Shown here in pieces: positions 56,824 through 64,000 of a stretch of DNA of 64,000 nt; the first letter of the stretch is position 1, and every line of letters starts with the position of its first letter. The stretch covers positions 248,001 through 312,000 of the forward strand of contig NZ_SLXL01000002.1 of the NCBI RefSeq assembly GCF_004345735.1, written 5' to 3'. The position numbers were made by a program, and so were the translations under genes. The DNA is from Rhodovulum adriaticum (GTDB taxonomy: Bacteria > Pseudomonadota > Alphaproteobacteria > Rhodobacterales > Rhodobacteraceae). The notes under the pieces were generated by a model. It was not told the origin of the DNA and did not search any database. It saw only the letters and a program-made list of their open reading frames with translations.

Positions 56824-58845
56824 ATGGCCCAACCCGCGCAAGCCCTGCTGACGACCTGGCTGGATCATCCGACCTCTGCCTTCGTGGAATGGGTCGCGCA
56901 TCATCGCGCCCTGGGGATCGACCGGATTCACGTTTTTCTGCGCGATACGCAAGAGGGCCCGCCGCCGCTGGCCGCGGCGCTGGAACGGGCCGGGGTGATC
57001 GAGATAACCCCCATCCCCTTCGATGCCGCAGAGGCGGCGGAACAGATCCGCAACGCCGCCATCCGCGCCGCACAGCTGGAGGCAGCCGAGGATAACGGCT
57101 GGGGCCTGTTCCTGGCGCAGGACGAATACCTTTTGCTGCCCCGCCATGACAGCCTGGCGGGGCTGATGCGCACCTTGAAGGGGGTGCATGCACTGTCCGC
57201 CCCGGTGCGCCTCTTCTTCGCCGACGGGCTGGAACGCCCCCACCAGCCCGGGGCGGTTCTGGCGGATATCGACCATCGCGCGCCCGACGCCCCGGCGGAC
57301 GGCAGCGGCGGGCGCGAATGGCGCACGGTGGTCAAGCGCGGCCTGTGGACGGCGCGCCTGCCCGGCTATCCCGTAGGGCCGGTAAAGCGCGATCTCAGCC
57401 GCTTGCGGTGGCTGAACGGGGCGGGCGCGCCGATGCCAACACCGCGCGGCAACCGGACCTGGCAGCGGGACGCAGCAGCGTTCGAGGACGCGCTGATCTG
57501 TATCGCGCGGGTGCCGGTGCCGCGTGTCGAAACACTGCTGTTGCGCGCCGCGTATGTGCAGCCAGGCAAGGCGCAGGCGATGCCCAGCGATCTGGCGCCG
57601 CTGATCGACGCCGCCCGCGCCAACGACCACTTGCCGGACAATGGGCTTGAACGCGCCGCACAGCTTCGCGCCGAACAGATCGCGCACCTGCTGGCCCTGC
57701 CCGAGGTCGCCCAGGCCTATCGCGACCAGTGCGAGGAGGAAGAGGCCCGCATCACCGTCCAGACGAAACGCCACCCGCTGTGGAAGGCGATCCTGGGCTA
57801 TGTGGATGGCGCGCCGCTGCCCCCAGACCCGCCGGTGCGCGGCGCCGCGACGGTGCCGACCGCACCGCTGGACAAACCCGCCGCAAAGCCCGCACCAACC
57901 GCCGCGCCGCAGGCCGCAGCGCCTGCGCCGGCCAAGCCGGTCAAGGAACACCCTCACGTTCCCGACGCCTTTGCCCGCATCGCGACCGCCCCGCCCCCCG
58001 CCTGGTTCGCCGAAATCTATCCCGGCGGCGATCGGCAGGGGTCGTTCGTAAAGCTGGAAAACCATGCGCTGCTGCATATCGAACGGTCGCCCGACACGTT
58101 GATCGTCACCTTCGACAACATCTCGAACGTGCACGACATCTCTTTCGGGCGCGAGCCATGGGCCTATCGCTTCGTGCGCGGGGGCGGGTATTCGCATTTC
58201 GCCATCATCGCGCGGCGCAAGGACTGGTATCGCGACACGCAGTTGATCGACGAATTGCACCGGCTGACCGAACGCGGCGTCTTTGCCCGCTACAAGAAGG
58301 TCGTGCTGGCCGGCACCTCTATGGGCGGGTTCGCGGCGATGGCTTTTGCCTCGCTGGTGCCGGGCTGCATCGTGCTGGCCTACTCGCCGCAAACCACGCT
58401 GGATCAGGATCTGGTCCCGTGGGAGGATCGCTTTGGCATGGGGCGGGAACGCAACTGGGCGCTGCCCCATTCCGACGCCGCCTTCGAAATCCAGGGGGCG
58501 AAACGGGTCTTTGTGATCTACGACCCCTTCTTCGAGCCTGACACGCGCCATATCCAGCGGCTGGAGGGCGACAACATCACCCTGCTGAAATGCTGGTTCG
58601 CCGGGCATTTCTCCGCAGTATTCATCCGGCGGGCCAACATCATCAAGCCGCTGTTCCAGATGGTCATAGACGAAACCCTGACGGAACAATCGTATTACCG
58701 GCTGTTGCGGGACCGCCGGGCGCTGGCCTGGTATCGCAAGGCGATGGAGGAACGCGCCATCGCCCGCGGGCACGACCGGCTGGCCGCGCGCATCGGCCCG
58801 GCCTTTCAGCGCGTGCGCCAGCAGCGCACGCGCGAGGAGGCGTGA
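56824..58845 (+). CDS. Fusion of GT2-like domain and alpha/beta-hydrolase-like domain
   Basis: A 673-residue two-domain protein. Residues 1-330 resemble the GT domain of two neighbours (AFVEWVAHHRALGIDRIHVF). Where those have DxDE, this protein has Q99-D100-E101 (FLAQDEYLLL), so the first acidic residue of the metal-binding pair is lost. Residues about 336-380 are a Pro/Ala linker. Residues about 385-673 form a hydrolase-like domain with the nucleophile elbow VVLAGTSMGGFAAMAF (S499), YSPQTTLDQD and CWFAGHFSAVF (possible His). Sugar transfer and acyl removal or transfer could be joined in one chain. GGAGG overlaps its end and serves the next gene. Confidence 0.72.
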   Translation: MAQPAQALLTTWLDHPTSAFVEWVAHHRALGIDRIHVFLRDTQEGPPPLAAALERAGVIEITPIPFDAAEAAEQIRNAAIRAAQLEAAEDNGWGLFLAQDEYLLLPRHDSLAGLMRTLKGVHALSAPVRLFFADGLERPHQPGAVLADIDHRAPDAPADGSGGREWRTVVKRGLWTARLPGYPVGPVKRDLSRLRWLNGAGAPMPTPRGNRTWQRDAAAFEDALICIARVPVPRVETLLLRAAYVQPGKAQAMPSDLAPLIDAARANDHLPDNGLERAAQLRAEQIAHLLALPEVAQAYRDQCEEEEARITVQTKRHPLWKAILGYVDGAPLPPDPPVRGAATVPTAPLDKPAAKPAPTAAPQAAAPAPAKPVKEHPHVPDAFARIATAPPPAWFAEIYPGGDRQGSFVKLENHALLHIERSPDTLIVTFDNISNVHDISFGREPWAYRFVRGGGYSHFAIIARRKDWYRDTQLIDELHRLTERGVFARYKKVVLAGTSMGGFAAMAFASLVPGCIVLAYSPQTTLDQDLVPWEDRFGMGRERNWALPHSDAAFEIQGAKRVFVIYDPFFEPDTRHIQRLEGDNITLLKCWFAGHFSAVFIRRANIIKPLFQMVIDETLTEQSYYRLLRDRRALAWYRKAMEERAIARGHDRLAARIGPAFQRVRQQRTREEA

Positions 58846-58847
58846 AC

Positions 58848-59873
58848 ATGGCCAGCCTTTCGCAACAGACGCCCAGCCGCGTGATCTTTACCACGATGAA
58901 GAACGAAGGGCCGTTCATCCTTGAATGGGTGGCCTACTACCTGTCGCTGGGGTTCACCGGCTTTGTCATTTGCACCAATGACTGCGACGATGGCACCGAC
59001 CTGATCATCGACCGGTTGGAGGAACTGGGAGTCGCCAGCCACCGCCCCAACCGCATCCGCCCGGGCGACAACCCCCAGCACAAGGCCCTGGGCCGTATCC
59101 GGGTCCACCCTTGGGTGCAGGACGCGGACTGGCTGTTCGGGATCGATGTGGACGAATTCCTGAACATTCGCGTCGGCAACCGGACGCTGGACGATTTCAT
59201 CGACGCAATCGGCGATGTCGACGCGGTATCGCCGACGTGGAAGCTGTTCGGCTGCGGCGGGGTCGAGTTCTACGAGGACCGCCCGGTCACGGAACAGTTC
59301 TTCCTGGCCGATCACGAGGACAAGCCGTCCTCGGGGCGGGCGCACGGGTTCAAGACGATGTTTCGCAACAACGGCACCTTCATGCGCTTCAACCCGCACC
59401 GGCCCAAGAACCTGATGCCCGGCAAATCCAGCGCGAATGTGCGCTGGTCCGATTGCGGCGGCAACCTGCGCGCAATGGACAAGGTCGGCTGGCGGTCATG
59501 GTTCGGGTTCAGCCACGAATACGCACGGCTGCATCACTACTCGGTCCGCTCTATCGAAAGCTTCCTGGTCAAGCGCGCGCGCGGGCGCACCAACCATATC
59601 AAGCGCGACCAGAGCCAGCATTACTGGGCCGACATGAACGTGAACGAGGCCGAGGACCGATCAATCCTGCCGCTGGCCGAGCGCATGCGCCCGGTGCTGG
59701 ACGAGTTGAAATCGGACCCGATCCTGAAAGAGCTGCATGACGCCGCCGTAGGCTGGCACCGCGCCAAGATCGCCGAATTGAAGGCCCGCGAGGACTGGAC
59801 CGATTTCCGCCAATGGCTGGTGGACAACAAGCTGCGGGCCGCCCCGCCCGCCGTTCTGGACTATGAAACCTGA
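58848..59873 (+). CDS. Glycosyltransferase family 2-like protein
   Basis: A 341-residue protein of the Glyco_tranf_2_4 type. The start IFTTMKNEGPFILEWVAYYLSLGF is the nucleotide-binding region, and WLFGIDVDEFLNI has the metal-binding D100-V-D102. KALGRIRVHPWV and YARLHHYSVRSIESFLVKRARGR are typical later segments. It should act in the cytoplasm, with nucleotide-sugar donor and acceptor unknown. GAGGAGG lies 7 nt upstream of the ATG, inside the end of the preceding fusion gene, so the two are co-translated. It has two relatives in this window. Confidence 0.82.
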   Translation: MASLSQQTPSRVIFTTMKNEGPFILEWVAYYLSLGFTGFVICTNDCDDGTDLIIDRLEELGVASHRPNRIRPGDNPQHKALGRIRVHPWVQDADWLFGIDVDEFLNIRVGNRTLDDFIDAIGDVDAVSPTWKLFGCGGVEFYEDRPVTEQFFLADHEDKPSSGRAHGFKTMFRNNGTFMRFNPHRPKNLMPGKSSANVRWSDCGGNLRAMDKVGWRSWFGFSHEYARLHHYSVRSIESFLVKRARGRTNHIKRDQSQHYWADMNVNEAEDRSILPLAERMRPVLDELKSDPILKELHDAAVGWHRAKIAELKAREDWTDFRQWLVDNKLRAAPPAVLDYET

Positions 59874-59891
59874 ACCAGGCAGGAGCCGCGC

Positions 59892-60920
59892 ATGCCCATG
59901 ACCGACAGCGCGGACCCGTCCGCCCCTGGCCCCGGCGGCCTGTTGATCCATATCGGCTCGCAAAAGACGGGTAGCACTGCGTTGCAGAACTTTCTCAGCG
60001 CGAACGAAACGGCCCTGGCCGGGCGCGGCCTGCGTTTTCTGGCGACGGGGCGGCGCAACATCTCGCATAACAGCCTGTTCCGGCCCCTGCGCGGCCCGGA
60101 TGCAGCCGCCATATGGGCCGATGTCGCAGCCGAGGTCGCCGCCCACCCGGACACGCTGTCGATCATGTCTAGCGAGAATTTCTTCGACCGCGACATCGCC
60201 GCGGCGATGGCCAGGCACATGCCCGCCGGGCTGCGCGGCGCCTGCCGGGTTGTGGCCTATGCCCGACGGCAGGACGCCTACCTGGAAGCGATGTACAAGC
60301 AGAAGACCAAGAACGGCCGCGAACACCTGTCCCCCCTGGATTTCGTCGCAAAGGTCGGCGACGAGATCGCCGATTACCGGGCGATCCTGGGGGCCTTTGC
60401 CGATGTGATCGGCGACGATGCCGTCATCCTGCGCCGATTCGAACGCCGCGCGCTGAAAAACGGCGATGTCATCGCCGATTTCCTGGGGGTGCTGGGGCTG
60501 AACATGGCAGATGCGGATTTCGTTCAGCCGGAACGCGACGCCAACCAGACCCTGTCGCGCGCCGTGACCGAGCAGATGGGCGCCCTGGCCCGCCACACGA
60601 AAATCAACGTGCGCGAACTGGCACGCGAAATGATCCTGGACCCCGACGGCGCCCCACGCCGGTCGCGCGATGTCTTTACCAAGGGCCAATGCTTGCAGAT
60701 CATGGCACATTTCGCCGACGGGAACGCCGCCGTTTGCAAACGCTTCATCAAGGACGATGACGGGCCGCTGTTCGACATGGCCGATCTCGCGCCAGACGCG
60801 CCCGACCGCTATCCCCCCCCGCAAGAGGAACTGGCGCTATATGCCCAGGCGCAGGAACGGATCGCCGCTGCGATCGGACGGATCGAACGCCGCAACCGGG
60901 CGCGGTTGTTCCGCGGCTGA
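59892..60920 (+). CDS. Sulfotransferase-like protein
   Basis: A 342-residue protein with a clear PAPS-binding start: LLIHIGSQKTGSTALQNFL (5'-phosphosulfate loop, residues 18-30) and, farther on, CRVVAYARRQDAYLEAMYKQ as the 3'-phosphate-binding stretch. It should transfer sulfate from PAPS to a sugar or other hydroxyl; the loop is of the type seen in bacterial sugar sulfotransferases. It follows the GT gene by 18 nt and converges on another GT gene with 3 nt between stops. A sulfated glycan product is an inference from this neighbourhood. Confidence 0.8.
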   Translation: MPMTDSADPSAPGPGGLLIHIGSQKTGSTALQNFLSANETALAGRGLRFLATGRRNISHNSLFRPLRGPDAAAIWADVAAEVAAHPDTLSIMSSENFFDRDIAAAMARHMPAGLRGACRVVAYARRQDAYLEAMYKQKTKNGREHLSPLDFVAKVGDEIADYRAILGAFADVIGDDAVILRRFERRALKNGDVIADFLGVLGLNMADADFVQPERDANQTLSRAVTEQMGALARHTKINVRELAREMILDPDGAPRRSRDVFTKGQCLQIMAHFADGNAAVCKRFIKDDDGPLFDMADLAPDAPDRYPPPQEELALYAQAQERIAAAIGRIERRNRARLFRG

Positions 60921-60923
60921 TCC

Positions 60924-61901
60924 TCAGGCCGTGCGCGCGCAATGCACGAACAGGTCGCGGTTGGCGGGATCTTCCAGCAAGCTTTCCAGCCGCGCCGCGT
61001 AGTGGCGCAGCGCCTTTTGCCGCAACCGCCCCAGCCGCCCGCCGCTTTGGTCATCCAGCACGGCCATCTCGGCCGCGATATCGGCGGCGCGGTCGTGCAG
61101 CGTCCTGTCCTGGTCCACGTTCGCCCGCTTTTGCCGGCGGTTCCAAAAATTCTCGCGCAGGTCGCGATCGGGCTGGTGGGCGCTGCCCCGCGTGGCCTTG
61201 ATCAAAAAGCTGGAGGCATCCCGCAACACGTAGTGGTTCACCTGCGCCAACGACAAAAGCCCCGGATCGGTCGATCGGAAATTCTTGATCTCGAACGCCC
61301 CCTCGACCAAGCCCGAGCCATTGACCGTGCGCAACGGGCCGCCCGCGTCATCGCGGGGATGGACCCTGTGCACGCCCGGACGTTCGAACAGCGCGGTGCG
61401 AAACAGCGTCTTGTAGGCCTTCAACTCGCCCGACATGTCGGCGGCCCGGTCGCAAAGGGTAAACCGTTCCGTGACCAGCCGATCCGAAAGCGAGGCATAG
61501 CCCCCCGCGCCGAAGAACCGCCAGTTGACCAGCACCTGGTCCGTATCGGGCACGGCGGCCAACAGATCCTGCACCCGGCCCGCCCCGCATTTCACGCACA
61601 GGAATTCATCCAGGTCCAGCGCCATGGCCCAGTCCGCCGCGCGGTAGCTGTCCAGCTTTGCGGCGCGCGTATAGGCGCGTATCTGGTGGCGCCCGCGCTT
61701 GGCCGGGTTGTCGAAATAGGAAATCGCACCGATCCGGTCCAACTCGGTCAGGATCGCCGCGGTGCCATCCGTGCTGTCGTTCTGAAAAACGATGATCGGG
61801 TCGAACCCCGCAAGCCGATGATACGCGACCCATTCCAGCAGGAACGGGCCTTCATCCTTCGCTGTTGCAACGAGGGCGATTTTCAACCAGCCTGACTCCA
61901 C
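60924..61901 (-). CDS. Glycosyltransferase family 2-like protein
   Basis: A 325-residue protein of the same type as the one encoded at 58848-59873: IALVATAKDEGPFLLEWVAYHRLAGFDPIIVF, then AMALDLDEFLCV with D96-L-D98 for the metal, and a C-terminal YVLRDASSFLIKATRGSAHQ. The start is GTG; a TTG giving LKIALVATAKDEG is a possible alternative. It lies on the minus strand and is divergent from the following methyltransferase gene. It is the second of two GT2-like proteins with an intact DxDE motif here. Confidence 0.82.
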   Translation of the reverse strand: MESGWLKIALVATAKDEGPFLLEWVAYHRLAGFDPIIVFQNDSTDGTAAILTELDRIGAISYFDNPAKRGRHQIRAYTRAAKLDSYRAADWAMALDLDEFLCVKCGAGRVQDLLAAVPDTDQVLVNWRFFGAGGYASLSDRLVTERFTLCDRAADMSGELKAYKTLFRTALFERPGVHRVHPRDDAGGPLRTVNGSGLVEGAFEIKNFRSTDPGLLSLAQVNHYVLRDASSFLIKATRGSAHQPDRDLRENFWNRRQKRANVDQDRTLHDRAADIAAEMAVLDDQSGGRLGRLRQKALRHYAARLESLLEDPANRDLFVHCARTA

Positions 61902-62013
61902 GCTTCACGGATGTTGCCGCCGACGGTAAGAGATACACAGCGCCATGTGAAGCGGCGATCGGGCAGGACACGCTGCCCGCAAAGGGCAGAAAAAACAGTG
62001 AAGACAGGCCGCC

Positions 62014-62745
62014 ATGGGAATTGATCTTGCCGCTTTCGACTTCTTGCTGCGGATCGTCCCGGCGCTGGAACGCAAGGACAGGATGGTCATGCTGGGCCGG
62101 CAAAGCCTGCATGTCGCCATCCCGCGCCTGCGCAACCGCGCGGACCGCCTGCTGGATGCCTATTGCCCCGGCCTGACCCTGGAAGCGCTGGAAAACGCCA
62201 ATGGCGGCTATGCCGAACCCTTTTTCCAGCGGCTGGGGTTCGATCAGGTGGACAGCCTGGATTATTCCGATTTCGAGGGCGCGACGCTGGTCCACGACCT
62301 GAACACGCCGCTGCCCAAGAAACTGCACCGCAAATACGATCTGGTGTTCGATGGCGGCACGCTGGAGCATGTGTTCGACGTGAAGACGGCCCTGACCAAC
62401 GCCTATGACTTGCTTGCACCGGGGGGCAGTTTCATCGGCATTTCACCGGGCAACAATTTCTTTGCCCACGGGTTCTACCAATTCTCGCCGGACCTGGTGT
62501 TTTCCTTCTGGAAACGCGGCATGGGCTGCGAGGTGCCGGAATGCTGGGTGCTGCCCGAACGGCCGCGCGACAAGCCGTGGCAGATATTCGATCCGCACGA
62601 AACCGGCCACCGTGTGCGCGTCGCAGGCAAGATGCCCGCGCAGCGCACCTATCTGGCCTATGTCGTCCACCGCCCCAAGCGCGCCAAGGCCCGCAGCGGC
62701 GTGCAACAAAGCGACTACACCCACCGCTGGGCCGAGGACGGCTAG
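62014..62745 (+). CDS. Methyltransferase domain protein
   Basis: A 243-residue protein with a class I methyltransferase-like fold: FQRLGFDQVDSLDYSDFEGATLVHDLN as the SAM end, YDLVFDGGTLEHVFDVKTALTNAYDLLAPGGSFIGISPGNN as motifs IV and V (GGTLEHVF is the EH-type motif of such methyltransferases). SAM loop motif I is not seen as a glycine cluster. Substrate unknown. It is the last gene of the glycan-like region and converges on ychF with 8 nt between stops. Confidence 0.7.
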   Translation: MGIDLAAFDFLLRIVPALERKDRMVMLGRQSLHVAIPRLRNRADRLLDAYCPGLTLEALENANGGYAEPFFQRLGFDQVDSLDYSDFEGATLVHDLNTPLPKKLHRKYDLVFDGGTLEHVFDVKTALTNAYDLLAPGGSFIGISPGNNFFAHGFYQFSPDLVFSFWKRGMGCEVPECWVLPERPRDKPWQIFDPHETGHRVRVAGKMPAQRTYLAYVVHRPKRAKARSGVQQSDYTHRWAEDG

Positions 62746-62753
62746 ACGCCCGA

Positions 62754-63851
62754 TCAGGTGTTGAACAGGAAGTGCATCACGTCGCCGTCCTGCACAACGT
62801 ATCCCTTGCCCTCGGCCCGCATCTTGCCGGCATCCTTGGCCCCCTGCTCGCCCCCGCAAGCGATGAAATCGTCATAGGCGATGGTTTCGGCCCGAATAAA
62901 GCCGCGTTCGAAATCGCCGTGGATGACGCCGGCGGCCTTGGGCGCTGAGGTGCCCTCGGGGATGGTCCAGGCGCGGGCCTCTTTCGGGCCGACGGTGAAA
63001 TAGGTCTGCAGCCCCAACAGCTTGTGCCCCGCCTTGATAAGGCGATCCAGCCCCGCCTCTTCCAGGCCCAGTTCGGACAGGAACATCTCGGCCTCTTCGG
63101 CGTCCAGCTGGCTGATCTCTTCCTCGATCTTGGCGGAAATCACAACGCTGGCGGCGCCCTGTTCGGCGGCCATCGCGGCCACGGCGGCGGAATGCGCGTT
63201 GCCCTGCGCCGCCTCGTCCTCGGACACGTTGCATACGTATAGGACCGGCTTGGCGGTCAGCAGTTGCAGCATGTCCCAGGCCTTGGCGTCATCCTCGGCC
63301 ACCTCGACGGTGCGGGCGGGTTGGCCGTTTTCCAGGGCGGCCAGCGCCTCTTTCAGCAGGCGTTCCTGCTGGACGGCCTCCTTGTCGCCGCCGCGCACCT
63401 TGCGGACCAGCCCCTGCAGGCGCTTTTCGATGCTTTCCATGTCGGCCAGCATCAACTCGGTCTCGATCACCTCTGCATCGGCCACGGGGTTCACCCGCCC
63501 CTCGACATGGGTAACATCGCCATCCTCGAAACAGCGCAGGACATGGGCGATGGCGTCGCATTCGCGGATATTGGCCAGGAACTGGTTGCCCAGCCCCTCG
63601 CCCTTGGAGGCGCCCTTCACCAGCCCCGCGATGTCGACAAAGGTCATCCGGGTGGGGATGATCTGTTTGGAACCAGCAATCTCGGCCAGCTTGTCCAGGC
63701 GCGGGTCGGGCACGGCCACCTCGCCCACGTTGGGTTCGATGGTGCAGAAGGGGAAATTCGCCGCCTGCGCCGCCGCGGTGCGGGTCAGCGCGTTGAAAAG
63801 CGTCGATTTGCCCACGTTCGGCAGGCCGACGATGCCGGTCTTGAAGCCCAT
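62754..63851 (-). CDS. ychF: Redox-regulated ATPase YchF (OLA1-like)
   Basis: A 365-residue OBG-family P-loop protein that prefers ATP and binds the ribosome. The G1 motif is GLPNVGKSTLFNAL (residues 7-20), G3 is FVDIAGLVKGASKGEG, and the NKxD motif of GTPases is replaced by CNVSE, which explains ATP use. The C-terminal TGS domain ends in AEGKGYVVQDGDVMHFLFNT. Length and motifs match. It follows the glycan-like region and marks the return to conserved chromosomal genes. Confidence 0.97.
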   Translation of the reverse strand: MGFKTGIVGLPNVGKSTLFNALTRTAAAQAANFPFCTIEPNVGEVAVPDPRLDKLAEIAGSKQIIPTRMTFVDIAGLVKGASKGEGLGNQFLANIRECDAIAHVLRCFEDGDVTHVEGRVNPVADAEVIETELMLADMESIEKRLQGLVRKVRGGDKEAVQQERLLKEALAALENGQPARTVEVAEDDAKAWDMLQLLTAKPVLYVCNVSEDEAAQGNAHSAAVAAMAAEQGAASVVISAKIEEEISQLDAEEAEMFLSELGLEEAGLDRLIKAGHKLLGLQTYFTVGPKEARAWTIPEGTSAPKAAGVIHGDFERGFIRAETIAYDDFIACGGEQGAKDAGKMRAEGKGYVVQDGDVMHFLFNT

Positions 63852-63988
63852 GTCCCTCTCCTTGGCTGGTCCGCGCGCATGTAGGGGGCGGGCGGGCGCG
63901 GCGTCAAGGCGGGGCAGCGCGCAAACCGCCCATTGATTTTCCCCGCGCCCTGCCGCAAACCGCCATGGACCACAGCCGGGAGGACACC

Positions 63989-64000
63989 ATGACGCGCATC
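63989..64000 (+). CDS. Start of a gene cut by the window edge
   Basis: ATG at 63989 is preceded by GGGAGGACACC, a good ribosome site 6 nt away, and is read M-T-R-I before the window ends. Four codons are too few to identify the product. It is divergent from ychF. Confidence 0.45.

Noticed and set aside
48006-62745. Phage, defence island or conjugative element
   Set aside because: No integrase, capsid, restriction, toxin-antitoxin or transfer genes are present; the gene content is enzymes of sugar and acyl modification.

Overview
The window is high-GC alphaproteobacterial chromosome and most likely comes from the Rhodobacterales (Roseobacter/Paracoccaceae). Four things point there: the division and cell-wall (dcw) gene order, two DUF2484 proteins next to murB, an array of anti-Shine-Dalgarno hairpin RNAs of the CcsR/'cuckoo' type, and an alphaproteobacterial GTTC-N7-GTTC LexA box before a UvrD helicase. 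Long antisense open frames are everywhere because of the base composition; they are not annotated.

Layout. 1-4.6 kb: the end of cobS, then cobT (aerobic cobalt insertion for B12), an M24 aminopeptidase P and a DUF427 protein. 4.7-7.9 kb: a ClC chloride channel and a D-lactate dehydrogenase, divergent. 8-37 kb: the dcw cluster, read on the minus strand from mraZ (36.9 kb) through rsmH, ftsL, ftsI, murE, murF, mraY, a small membrane protein and murD; a break holding an L-lactate dehydrogenase and an ornithine/lysine decarboxylase; then ftsW, murG, murC, a five-gene insert, murB, ddl, ftsQ, ftsA, ftsZ, lpxC, bamD and recN. Many junctions are 4-nt ATGA overlaps, so translation is probably coupled. 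The insert between murC and murB holds an Ala-rich protein with a 72-bp coding repeat, an APC permease, two DUF2484 proteins and a small membrane protein.

37.5-45.8 kb: an Mrp-type Fe-S scaffold ATPase, a promoter and four CCTCCTCCC-loop hairpins read as two tandem small RNAs, a UvrD/PcrA helicase with a LexA box, a single-chain pyruvate carboxylase, and two identical tRNA-Gly(GCC) genes each with its own promoter-like upstream copy. 45.9-47.8 kb: a KefB/KefC-type cation/proton antiporter.

48-62.7 kb: an accessory region of 14 genes in mixed orientation: five methyltransferase-like proteins (two FkbM), four glycosyltransferase-type proteins (three sharing one GT2-like domain, one of these fused to an alpha/beta-hydrolase-like domain), a TPR protein with an HIRRGD fucosyltransferase-like motif, a sulfotransferase, a GSCFA protein, a GDSH protein and an alpha/beta hydrolase. 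It looks like a system that builds or decorates a surface glycan, but no polymerase, flippase or exporter lies inside the window. The window ends with ychF and the first codons of another gene.

A dispersed intergenic element (core GGTATTTGGNCCAAGAAGAAG) occurs six times, three of them beside strong hairpins.
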